Assembly (NCBI RefSeq): GCF_030409845.1
Contig: NZ_JAUFQQ010000001.1
Location: 1-21,699 of the forward strand
Direction: 5' to 3'
DNA: 21,699 bases
Origin: Flavobacterium branchiarum
GTDB taxonomy: Bacteria; Bacteroidota; Bacteroidia; Flavobacteriales; Flavobacteriaceae
A model generated the notes under the pieces. The model ran no database searches and was not told where the DNA came from. It saw nothing but the letters and a program-made list of their open reading frames with translations. The first letter of the stretch is position 1. The number at the start of each line of letters is the position of its first letter. Positions 6,554-15,565 of this stretch are shown piece after piece. The position numbers and the translations under genes are program-made.

Positions 6554-8046
6554 ATGTCCGACGATACCATACGTTCAAATACCGAAGTAGTACTTATTGG
6601 TGCTGGAATTATGAGTGCAACTCTTGGGTTAATCTTAAAAGAATTACAGCCAGATTTAAAAATTGAAATTTACGAAAGATTAGATGTTGCTGCAGCCGAA
6701 AGCTCTGATGCTTGGAATAATGCTGGAACAGGACATTCTGCATTTTGTGAATTAAACTATACTCCAGAAAAAAATGGAAGTATTGATCCTAAAAAGGCAA
6801 TTAGTATAGCAGAATCCTTTGAGGTTTCTCGCCAATTTTGGTCTTACTTGGTACGGCAAAATAAAATTTCATCTCCAGATAATTTTATAAAAAGTGTTCC
6901 TCATATGAGTTTCGTTTGGGGAGAGAAAAATGTAGACTATCTTAAAAAAGATTTGAAGCATTACAAAAAAATCCAATTTTTAAAGAAATGGTTTTTAGTA
7001 CCGATTTTTCTCAATTAAAAGAATGGATGCCTTTGGTAATGGAAGGAAGAGATTCTTCTGATAAATTTGCTGCAACTTCTATGTCAATAGGAACTGATGT
7101 GAATTTTGGAGAATTAACAAGAAGTATGTTTGATTATCTAGGTAAACTAGATGGTGTGAAAATTCATTTCAATCACGAAGTGAAGAAATTAAAACAACGC
7201 GAAGATAAAACTTGGAGAATTAAGATTACTGATCTAGCTACTGGTCAAACCAAAAAAGTTTATACAAAGTTTGTATTTATTGGTGCTGGTGGAGGTTCTT
7301 TACCTTTATTAGAAAAAGCCAACGTTGTTGAAGGAAAAGGCTTTGGAGGTTTTCCTGTTAGCGGACAATGGTTAAAATGTACTAATCCAGACGTTATTCT
7401 TCAGCATCAAGCTAAAGTTTACGGAAAAGCAAGTGTTGGTGCGCCACCTATGTCAGTTCCTCATATCGATACTAGAATGATAGATGGAGAAAGAGCTTTA
7501 CTTTTTGGACCATTTGCAGGTTTTTCGACTCGTTTTTTAAAGAATGGATCTTATTTGGATTTACCTATGTCTATCCAAACAGATAATATAATGCCAATGT
7601 TGGCAGCTGGTTATCATAATATTCCACTTACGAAATATTTAATTGAGCAAGTAAGACAATCTCCTAAAGATAGAATGAACGCTTTACGCGAATATTTACC
7701 AAATGCAAAATCTAAAGATTGGAAATTAGAAAGAGCAGGGCAACGTGTTCAGGTTATTAAAAAAGACGAAAAAGAAGGTGGGATTCTTGAATTTGGAACA
7801 GAGGTAATTAATACCGAAGATGGTACGTTAGCAGTGCTGTTAGGAGCTTCTCCTGGAGCTTCAACAGCTGTTTCTATTATGGTAGGGTTAATTGATAAAT
7901 GTTTTAAAGACAAAGTTAAAACGCCAGAATGGAATGAAAAGTTTAAAGCAATGATTCCTTCTTACGGTCAAACATTAAATGATAAACCAGAATTATTAGC
8001 CGAAATAAGAAAAAATACGGCAGCTACTTTGAAATTAAATAATTAA
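6554..8046 (+). CDS. mqo: Malate:quinone oxidoreductase, one frameshift
   Basis: Mqo is a peripheral inner-membrane flavoenzyme that oxidises malate to oxaloacetate and passes electrons to quinone, replacing or assisting malate dehydrogenase in the citric acid cycle. The FAD-binding strand [15 protein letters not shown] is at residues 11-25. [22 protein letters not shown] is a family hallmark, and [12 protein letters not shown] near the C-terminus is the second FAD contact. The frame breaks at the six-A run 6944-6949. A seventh A restores [18 protein letters not shown] and 497 residues, the normal length. The N-terminus is set by the promoter at 6525-6532. Confidence 0.95.
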
Positions 8047-8073
8047 TGTAGTATTGGCTATTTAGAATATATG

Positions 8074-8108
8074 AAAAAATCCAGATTAGTTTTTAATCTG
8101 GATTTTTT
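8074..8108. terminator. Shared bidirectional terminator between mqo and the FUSC gene
   Basis: A 15-bp perfect stem (8074-8088 and 8094-8108) with A-run and T-run ends works in both directions. The repaired FUSC reading frame ends at 8093, so the hairpin also encodes its last residues (AKNPD). Confidence 0.85.
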
Positions 8109-10320
8109 GCTATAAACTCTTTTGTAACTGTTAGTATTTTTTCAGACAGATCGGTCATCCATATTAATTGCTCGATTACTAATTGAGCTTCTTGCATTTT
8201 AGTTTCCCTTCACTTTCGTTAAGCTCATTATCATTTTCTAACCGACTGAAGTTTTTTCTTTTTAATTCTTCAAAATGGAAAGTCAATTTCTCTTTATTGG
8301 CTTCTTTGTTCTTGTATATGGATGTTTTTTCATGTCTTAAAATAGCAATTGAATGATTTAAGTTAGAAACAACAAAATCCACTACAAAATTAAAAGATTC
8401 AGATGCTGAAGTAGTTTTATGTGACTGAATATAAGTTCCCAATGAAGCTAAAGACGAAAGCAAGGAATGATTTAGTACCGCAAGCTTATTTATCTGCGGG
8501 AGCTGTTTTTGCTTTGATTTAGGTTCTTGTATCATTCTTTGGAAAGAAGTCATAAGGTTTCCAATTTCAATAAAAGCATTTTTTCTAGCCAAACGATAAG
8601 ATGTTGGTAATGTTCCTTTCTTGTTGTAATACTCGGCAATTTCTCGTAAATAGTTCTTATTAGATTCTATAGCTTTTTCTAAAAAAGAGGCCGCATTTAA
8701 AAACTCCCAAGCAGGCCATAAATAATAATTTGCTAAAAAGGCTAGTGTAGCCCCTACAAGAGAGTCTAAAATTCTAAATTGAATAACTTCGAGGATATTA
8801 GGTGTTAAAATTCCGTAAACAAACACTACATACATGGTGACAAGCGTAGTACTAACTTTGTAATTACTCTGTGTAAAAGCAACACCAATTAGCATGCAAA
8901 AAATAGCAAATATGCTTATGGCAACCTGATTATGAACCAAAGAAACGATTCCAAAAGCAATTAGCCCACCTAAAATGGTGCCAATAACACGATTATAAGA
9001 CCGTTCTTTTGTTAATCCGTAACCTGGACGCATTATTACAACAATGGTTAGTAAAATCCAATATACATTTTGAAATGGAAGTAATTTACCAATTATAAAA
9101 CCTACCATAATAGTAATGGTAAGTCGCAGCGAATGCCTGAAAAATGTAGATGAGAAACTAAAATTTTCAATTAAAGTTCGTATCGGATAATATTGTGGAG
9201 TTAAGAATTTTTCAAGCTCTTTGTTCTTCTCTTTAAAATCATAAGAGTTGATAGCTAATGAAAATGCCATTTCTACAATTTTTATTTTTTCAACTTGCTT
9301 TTGGGCATATTTGAGCATATTGGTAAGCATCCAAACGCCTTCAGAAGATTCGATTTTACCTAAACTGTTTTGATAGGAATCAATTGCAGCTTGTAATCCA
9401 TCTAATTCCTTTTTTAAATCATTTATAGAAATGTATTTGGAAGCTTTATGAACACTTTTGGATAGTTTTTTTAAAGTAGAAGCAAGTTTGTATGCTAAAT
9501 TCTGATAAGAACGCAGTGCTTCGGGGTGGTCGCTAAATTTTTTATGCAACTTACTATGGTCAAATGAAGTAGATAGCGCCAATTCTTGAATTTCGACTAA
9601 TGTAATAAAAACGATAAGCATTTTTCGGTTTTGGCTAGAGTCGCCAGAAGTTGCTCTATTGCCAATGAGTACTTGTCTTAAGTTCTCATGAATTTGATTT
9701 AATTCAACCTGAAGATTTAATTGCTTTTCGATAATTTTTTTTCTATCGGCATCAGGGTTCCATAAATCTCCTCTAAGTTTTAAGTATTTAGCTGTTAATC
9801 GAATTCCGTCAGCAATTTGTAATTCGACATAACGATGGGGCTTTACATAGTGAAAAATTAAAGAAACTATTAAATAGAATAATCCTCCTGCAAAAAGATA
9901 AGTAGAATGTAGTACGGCTTCCCAGCCTTGATTTAAATGGGCAAATGATAGAGAAATAGAAAGCAAGGCAGAGAAAGATGTCATAGTTGCTCTTTGTCCA
10001 TAAACGGAAATCATGGATGACAAGAAAAGTAATACTCCTAGAAAAGGGTAAAATAGCCATGGAAAAGGATAGACTAAGTTTACTAACAAGTTAACACAAG
10101 AAACAATTATAGCAGTTACAATAATTCCTTTTATCTTGTGTTTAAGATTACTAGGGATATCGCTCGGATAAGCATAAAAAGCACCAAGTGCAATTGTAAA
10201 GCCTATTTCGAAATAACCTAAAAAGTTAAAGAACAAAACAGGAACAACACAGGCTAGAGTAACTTTTGAAGCGTTGATGAAAGAAGTACTGTTTGTGAAT
10301 TTAACGATGCGATCGAACAT
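8093..10320 (-). CDS. FUSC-family inner-membrane protein (YccS/YhfK-like), frameshift near the C-terminus
   Basis: A large membrane protein with two hydrophobic blocks: residues about 15-160 and about 395-525, the latter being the FUSC-type module (VYWILLTIVVIMRPGYGLTKERSYNR...GTILGG). A long soluble helical region lies between them and another at the end. The family includes aromatic-acid efflux components and YccS-like proteins; the substrate here is unknown. As written the frame stops at 8179, but one extra base at the CCC run 8206-8208 continues into ETKMQEAQLVIEQLIWMTDLSEK and a stop at 8093, giving about 742 residues. That matches the usual Flavobacteriaceae C-terminus as I recall it. 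The gene is transcribed away from def and converges on mqo. Confidence 0.83.
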
Positions 10321-10337
10321 ATATTTAGGTTTACTAG

Positions 10338-10369
10338 CAAATATAAGAATTGTATGAATTAGATACCAA
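10338..10369 (-). promoter_or_regulatory. Promoter of the FUSC gene
   Basis: On the minus strand TATATTTG (10338-10345) lies 21 bases after TTG (10367-10369). It sits directly before the ATG at 10320 and supports that start. Confidence 0.6.
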
Positions 10370-10448
10370 TTAATAGTAGCTTAGATTTAAAAAGAAATCA
10401 AAAAGCATATAATCTGGTTTATAGAATTATTCATTGACTATTTTTTAC

Positions 10449-10456
10449 TATTTTTG
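10449..10456 (+). promoter_or_regulatory. def promoter (-7 element)
   Basis: TATTTTTG fits TAnnTTTG, about 60 bases before the def ATG. No well-spaced -33 element is visible. Confidence 0.4.
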
Positions 10457-10518
10457 CCAACCTAATTCAGAATAATGAAATTCTAGATTAATAGTCGTTA
10501 ATACATAATACAACAAGA

Positions 10519-11109
10519 ATGATTTTACCAATTATAGGATATGGTGATCCTGTTTTAAGAAAAGTTGGAGAGGCAGTTACGCCAGAATACCCAAACTTGA
10601 AAGAAACGATAGATAACATGTACGAGACAATGTACAATGCTTATGGAGTAGGTCTTGCTGCACCACAAGTTGGTTTGGCTTTGCGTTTATTTGTAATTGA
10701 CACAACTCCTTTTAGTGATGACGAGGATTTACCAGCAGAGGAACAAAAAGAATTAAAAGGATTCAAAAGAACTTTCATCAATGCCAAAATTCTAAAAGAA
10801 GATGGAGAAGAGTGGAGTTTTAATGAAGGTTGCTTGAGTATCCCTGATGTTCGTGAAGATGTTTACAGACATGAAAGAATTACAATCGAGTACTGTGAAG
10901 AAGATTTTGTTGTAAAAACAGAAGTTTTTGATGGTTTAATTGCTAGAGTAATTCAGCATGAGTATGACCACATCGAAGGAGTTTTGTTTACTGATAAAAT
11001 ATCATCATTAAAGAAACGTTTGATTCAAAAGAAATTAAAAAACATTACAGAAGGTAAAACATTTCAAGAGTATAGAATGAAATTTGCCGCTGCAAAAAAA
11101 GGGAGATAG
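10519..11109 (+). CDS. def: Peptide deformylase
   Basis: This cytoplasmic metalloenzyme removes the formyl group from the N-terminal methionine of new proteins. All three signature motifs are present: GVGLAAPQV (43-51), EGCLS (103-107, with metal ligand C105) and QHEYDH (146-151, two His ligands and the catalytic Glu). The acidic insert at about 63-80 (DTTPFSDDEDLPAEEQ) is typical of Bacteroidota enzymes, and the 196-residue length fits. No frameshift is seen. The DUF5606 gene follows after 63 bases without a clear terminator, so the two may be cotranscribed. Confidence 0.97.
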   Translation: MILPIIGYGDPVLRKVGEAVTPEYPNLKETIDNMYETMYNAYGVGLAAPQVGLALRLFVIDTTPFSDDEDLPAEEQKELKGFKRTFINAKILKEDGEEWSFNEGCLSIPDVREDVYRHERITIEYCEEDFVVKTEVFDGLIARVIQHEYDHIEGVLFTDKISSLKKRLIQKKLKNITEGKTFQEYRMKFAAAKKGR

Positions 11110-11172
11110 TTTTTGATTCTCTTTTTATGAAAATATAAAATAACCGAATTCTTAATACTAATTATAATAAAC

Positions 11173-11656
11173 ATGAATTTAGAAAAAATATTAGCTATTT
11201 CTGGGAAACCAGGTTTATACGCATTAAAAGTACAAACGCGTACAGGATTTGTAGCTGAATCATTAATTGATGGAAAAAAAATCACTGTTAGCTTAAAGAG
11301 TAATGTAAGTTTATTGTCAGAGATTTCAATTTATACATACGAAGGAGAAAAACCTTTGTCAGAAGTAATGCAATTAATCGCTAAAAAAGAAGATAAAGGA
11401 CCAGCAATTTCTCATAAAGAAGATAATGCTACTTTAACAGCTTATTTTAAAGAAGTTTTACCTCAATATGATGAAGAAAGAGTTTATCCTTCTGATATTA
11501 AAAAAGTATTGAACTGGTATATATATGCTACAAGCAAAAGGATTGGTTACAGATTTAGCACCTGCACCTGCAGAATCTAAAGAAGAAACTCCAGTTTTGG
11601 AAGAAGTTAAAAAAGCACCAGCAAAAAAAGCTAAAGCAGCTGCTGAAAAAAAATAG
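11173..11656 (+). CDS. DUF5606 family protein, one frameshift near the C-terminus
   Basis: A conserved Bacteroidota protein of unknown function, recognised from MNLEKILAISGKPGLYALK and the following GFVAESLIDGKK. The first ~115 residues form the family domain. A low-complexity tail rich in Ala, Pro, Lys and Glu follows (LAPAPAESKEETPVL...KKAPAKKAKAAAEKK), which suggests a flexible nucleic-acid or ribosome contact (inference). The frame breaks inside the repeat TATATATAT (11518-11526). Removing one base, or adding two, restores WYNMLQAKGLVTDLAP and a stop at 11654-11656, giving about 160 residues. This is the only break in the window not explained by a single missing base. It lies between def and mazG and ends at a terminator. 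Confidence 0.82.
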
Positions 11657-11679
11657 TTTCATTTTAAGGAACGATATTT

Positions 11680-11715
11680 AATCCTGTTAAGATGATTTCT
11701 TAACAGGATTTTTTA
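11680..11715 (+). terminator. Terminator after the DUF5606 gene
   Basis: A 13-bp perfect stem (11680-11692 and 11698-11710) with a five-base loop is followed by T residues to 11714. Confidence 0.85.
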
Positions 11716-11754
11716 CTTTTACATTAGGTTACCCAACTTCAAAATATATCAAAA

Positions 11755-12525
11755 ATGAGTAGAGAATTGCAATTACAAGCCTTCGAAAGATTATTAAACA
11801 TAATGGATGATTTGCGTGAAAAATGCCCTTGGGACATGAAGCAAACCATACAAACTTTGCGACATCTTACTATCGAAGAAACTTACGAATTGGGTGATGC
11901 AATCTTAGATAATGATCTTAACGAAGTAAAGAAGGAGTTAGGAGATTTGTTATTACATATTGTTTTTTATGCCAAAATTGGTAGTGAAACAAATGATTTT
12001 GATATGGCCGATGTGTGTAATGAAATTTGTGAAAAACTCATTCATCGTCATCCGCATATTTATAGCGATACAGTTGTAAAAGATGAAGAAGAAGTAAAGC
12101 AAAACTGGGAAAAACTCAAATTAAAAGAAGGAAAAAAGTCTGTTTTAGAAGGAGTTCCGAGAAGTTTGCCGGCATTGGTTAAAGCTAGCAGAATACAGGA
12201 TAAGGTAAAAGGAGTAGGTTTTGATTGGGAAGAACCACATCAGGTTTGGGACAAAGTACAAGAAGAATTGCAAGAATTACAAGTTGAAGTAGAAGCTGGT
12301 GATCAAGATAAAATTGAAGCGGAGTTTGGAGATGTTTTATTCTCAATGATTAATTACGCTCGATTTTTAAATGTAAATGCCGAAGATGCTTTGGAACGCA
12401 CCAATAAAAAATTTATAAAACGCTTTCAATACCTTGAGAGTAAAGCAGGTGAGTTAGGAAAACCACTTATGGATATGACTTTGGCAGAAATGGATGTATT
12501 TTGGAACGAAGCAAAAAAGCTGTAA
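11755..12525 (+). CDS. mazG: Nucleoside triphosphate pyrophosphohydrolase MazG
   Basis: MazG hydrolyses (d)NTPs to the monophosphate and pyrophosphate, cleaning the nucleotide pool. The 256-residue protein has two MazG domains. The first carries EETYELGDA (E41, E42, E45) and KELGDLLLH (E61, D64), which bind magnesium. The second repeats this with EELQEL (E170, E171, E174) and EFGDVLF (E190, D193). The conserved start LLNIMDDLREKCPWD is present. The frame is intact. Its stop codon TAA (12523-12525) abuts the stop of the convergent Crp/Fnr gene with no base between. Confidence 0.96.
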   Translation: MSRELQLQAFERLLNIMDDLREKCPWDMKQTIQTLRHLTIEETYELGDAILDNDLNEVKKELGDLLLHIVFYAKIGSETNDFDMADVCNEICEKLIHRHPHIYSDTVVKDEEEVKQNWEKLKLKEGKKSVLEGVPRSLPALVKASRIQDKVKGVGFDWEEPHQVWDKVQEELQELQVEVEAGDQDKIEAEFGDVLFSMINYARFLNVNAEDALERTNKKFIKRFQYLESKAGELGKPLMDMTLAEMDVFWNEAKKL

Positions 12526-13206
12526 TTATTCAGCCATTTTTTTTAAGGCAATAAAGTTTTTCAAAACAATTTTTTTACCAACTAAATCAATAACATCTAG
12601 CTTTTTAAAATCAGATAATAATCGAATACAACTTTCAGTAGCCGTACCAATCATACTTGCTAATTCATCTCTAGATAGTTGAATTTTAAGTGTTTTGTCT
12701 TTGTTTTCACCAAAAGTATCATATAAATACAATAAGGTTTCAGCCAAACGAGATTTAACAGTCTTTTGAGCTAAGGAAACCGTATGGTTATCAGAGTCTT
12801 TTAAATCTTCACAAATTGTTTTCATGACATTCATAGAAAACTGATTATTTTGATTAAAGAAAGTGATAATTTCAGATTTTGGAATAAAACATACTTCCAT
12901 ATCATCTAAAGCTTTTGCACTTAAATTGGCAGGTTCGTTGCTAATCATAGAGCGCTGACCTAAAAGCTCTCCAGATTTTACAAGCTTCACAATCTGGTCT
13001 TTACCATTAGCGCTTAGCTTAGAAAGTTTACCAACACCATCTTTTACACAAAAAACACCATTAGTAATTTCACCTTCTTCAAAGATAGGATCACCTTTTT
13101 TAATTGTGTAAGTAGTTTTACTATTTGCTAGTTTAATAACTTCATCTTTGTTTAAAGCTTTTAACGAGGTAAGTTGTCTTACGATACATTGATCACATTT
13201 ATTCAT
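12526..13206 (-). CDS. Crp/Fnr-family transcriptional regulator with an Fnr-like cysteine pattern
   Basis: From the ATG at 13206 the protein has 226 residues: an N-terminal Cys pair, a cyclic-nucleotide-binding-type beta barrel (KKGDPIFEEGEITNGVFCVKDG), a long dimer helix and a C-terminal winged helix (LSRDELASMIGTATESCIRLL). C4-x2-C7, with RQL following, and C106 (MEVCFIP) align with E. coli FNR ligands C20, C23 and C122; the place of C29 is Thr. In the recognition helix E191 and R195 match FNR E209 and R213, while FNR Ser212 is Ile. A TTG at 13227 could extend the frame, but it lies in the -7 element TAGTTTTG, so the ATG is preferred. An oxygen or redox signal is likely but unproven. Confidence 0.87.
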   Translation of the reverse strand: MNKCDQCIVRQLTSLKALNKDEVIKLANSKTTYTIKKGDPIFEEGEITNGVFCVKDGVGKLSKLSANGKDQIVKLVKSGELLGQRSMISNEPANLSAKALDDMEVCFIPKSEIITFFNQNNQFSMNVMKTICEDLKDSDNHTVSLAQKTVKSRLAETLLYLYDTFGENKDKTLKIQLSRDELASMIGTATESCIRLLSDFKKLDVIDLVGKKIVLKNFIALKKMAE

Positions 13207-13224
13207 AGGGAGGTTATTTGTCTG

Positions 13225-13232
13225 CAAAACTA
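13225..13232 (-). promoter_or_regulatory. Promoter (-7 element) of the Crp/Fnr gene
   Basis: TAGTTTTG on the minus strand fits TAnnTTTG and puts the transcription start about 15 bases before the ATG at 13206. It rules out the upstream TTG codon as start. No -33 element is seen. Confidence 0.5.
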
Positions 13233-13343
13233 AGTATTATTATGATTTGATACTCTTATTTTTTTGTAATAATGACACAATTATAATTTCTATAGGTTTA
13301 TTCCCAATTTATTTTGTTAAATTTAAAAATGTATTTTAACAGC

Positions 13344-13359
13344 TATGATAATTGTCATA
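13344..13359. promoter_or_regulatory. Third FNR-like palindrome, next to the Crp/Fnr gene and the SusC remnant
   Basis: TATGATAATTGTCATA shares 13 of 14 core bases with the palindrome at 5741-5754. It lies about 130 bases upstream of the Crp/Fnr transcription start and right after the truncated end of the SusC remnant. On the plus strand it is followed by TATTTTTG (13384-13391), centre to element 32.5 bases, three more than at the other two sites. That promoter would run antisense into the remnant. Confidence 0.35.
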
Positions 13360-13371
13360 CAGAAAAATTCC

Positions 13372-15157
13372 CTATTGTTTTTTTATTTTTGAAACAACAT
13401 CTAAATAGATTAAGTCATCTGAACCAATATTCTCTCCATATCCTCCGATAAAATCATTTTTATTCTTTGGTGTTCAAATAAGGCCGTTGCATCAAAGTTA
13501 TGCTTGTCTAATCTCAAAGTATAATTAATAGAGTTTTGCGAAACTAGATTTGTATTTCTTCTTATACTTGCTCTACAGTACCTTTGTAATCCCTACCGTC
13601 GCCATGCATTCTATTATTATATCTATGATACGTATTCATATTATAATCTACAGCAAACACAGATTTATACTTGAAATTATTTGAGATTTTCCAATCTAAT
13701 GTATTATTAGATCTAAGCCCTAATAAATTATTAGTCTTAACATTATTTGCTAAAGTATAGAGAACATTATGTAAAGTAGTCCAATATCCAATATCCGAAA
13801 CATTTGCTCCTTTACCAATATTATATGTTCCATCACTGTTATAAGGATTCACCCATGGATTCATAAAGTATTTTGTTAAATTTGGGTTACTAAAAGTTCC
13901 CGTTCCTTCCAAAATACCATTTTGCTTTGCTTCAGAAAAAAAGTTAGCTGTACTGAACTTAAGCGTTTCACTTAATTTTCTTGTAAAGCCTAATGCCGCT
14001 GTAAAACGTCTAAATTCTGCACCTCTAATAGTGGACTCAGTCTTATTATATCCAAGCGAAGCATTAAAAGTTGTTTTTTCATCCCCAGCTGACACAGAGA
14101 AATCTGTATTCTGAACTAGAGCATTTTTATTTTTTAACAATTCACCCCAATTATGGCTTACACCATCCCAATCTTTCAAATTTGCTTTACTTGCATCAAC
14201 TTTTTGTCCTTCTGGAGTTTTTAATATCCAATTTTCAGCGCCAGCTCTATCAAATCCATCTGAAGCACCATAAGTATTATAAACAGCATCTAAATACAAT
14301 TCTTTTCTTTGATCACCAGTAAGCACATTTCTTCCTGTAACAGCATTATTCTGGAAACCAATAGAATTACTAAAATTATAAGATGGTTTCCCAATTTTTC
14401 CTCTTTTTGTCGTAATAACAATCACTCCATTAGATCCTCTTGCTCCATAAGCTGCGGTTGCAGATGCATCTTTCAAAATTGTCATACTTTCTATATCATG
14501 ACTATTTAAACTAGCTAAAACTGACATTGATGAACCGGTACTTTTTGTTGCTTGAATCGTTTTATTATCATTACCCCCAGAAAGGTCACCACTTATAACG
14601 GGTACACCATCAATAACGTAAAGAGGCTGATTATTTGCCGAAATTGATCCTGCTCCTCTAATACGAATGTCCTGAACAGAACCTGGTGTTCCAGAAGAAC
14701 TTGACACTTGTAAACCAACTACCTTTCCTTGTAATGCCTGATCAACCGAAACTGTTGGAACACCACTTAAAACAGTGCCTGAAAGTTGCTTTGAACTACC
14801 TGTCATATTACTTTTTGATTTAGTAACATATCCCATTACGACTACTTCTTCCAGTGCTTTACCATCTTCCTTCATCTCAATATTCACTACTGAAGATGTG
14901 CCAACTGTAATTGTTTTGTCTAGCATTCCCATATAAGAAAATATAAGTACATCTCCTGGTTTTGCTTTAACAGAATATTTACCGTCAAAATCTGTTTGAA
15001 CACCAATAGTAGTGCCTTTAATAGTAACGTTTACTCCCGGAATTGGTCCTGCTACATCATCTGAAACAATTCCAGAAATAGTTTTCTCTTGTGCGAAAGA
15101 AAACTGCATGGTCAAAAACGTTAGCATTGTTAAAATCCACGTAAATTTTAATTTCAT
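13372..15157 (-). pseudogene. Truncated SusC/RagA-type TonB-dependent receptor (lacks the C-terminal third)
   Basis: The ATG at 15157 begins MKLKFTWILTMLTFLTMQFS, a signal peptide ending FAQ. A carboxypeptidase-regulatory-like domain follows (ISGIVSDDVAGPIPGVNV), then a TonB-box-like EEVVVMGY, the plug with RIRGAGSISANNQPLYVIDG, and ILKDASATAAYGARGSNGVI. The first strands of the barrel come after that. Two single-base losses (13568-13569 and 13457-13461) hide the continuation SIRRNTNLVSQNSINYTLRL and HQRIKNDFIGGYGENIGSDD. Repaired, it ends at 13372 after about 595 residues, or at 13355 if a further base is missing. A complete SusC has about 1000 residues, and none of the remaining barrel appears in any frame up to the Crp/Fnr gene. 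There is no adjacent SusD. This is a true deletion, not only base-calling error. Confidence 0.8.
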
Positions 15158-15565
15158 GTTAAATGTTTTATAATTAGTATGCGGCAAAACAAACAAATAT
15201 TTCTTACAATAACAACATAATATTAAAAATATAAAAATTTTTCTTACTTTGTTTAAATTAAAGAATAAGAAATAAACTATAAACAATAGATTAAAAGCGA
15301 ATTAGAATAAAAAACGGCTAACAAACCTATACTGTATTTTAACAAGAAACCATAACTAAATAAAATTAATAGTACTGCATAATTCTTAAAAAATATTACA
15401 TACAAACTATATAAAGAAGATTGCACAATTTATTTCACCAAAAAAAACTGCCCAAAATATTTTGGGCAGTTTTGAAAATTATTAAAATTAAGGGCTATTT
15501 AGTTGCCCTTATCTTTATAAAAGTTAACTCAATTTAATCATATACAAATGAGTAACCTTTTTAGT
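15158..15565. other. Intergenic region upstream of the SusC remnant
   Basis: The region is very AT-rich. It holds the terminator of the S9 peptidase (15439-15473) and one minus-strand -7 element, TAGGTTTG (15322-15329), which would give a leader of about 160 bases before the SusC remnant. No TTG is well placed for a -33 box. I see no coding frame. Confidence 0.4.
15439..15473 (-). terminator. Terminator after the S9 peptidase: 30-base perfect palindrome
   Basis: Bases 15444-15473 form a perfect palindrome centred at 15458.5 with a GC core (CTGCCC/GGGCAG). The A-run 15439-15447 supplies the U-tract for the minus strand. Confidence 0.8.

Noticed and set aside
13207..13227. TTG start at 13227 for the Crp/Fnr regulator
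   Set aside because: The codon is part of the -7 element TAGTTTTG; the ATG at 13206 follows it and fits the family N-terminus.
14071..14509. Plus-strand frames inside the SusC remnant
   Set aside because: They lie opposite clear SusC plug-domain coding sequence and show no recognisable protein features; they are shadow frames.
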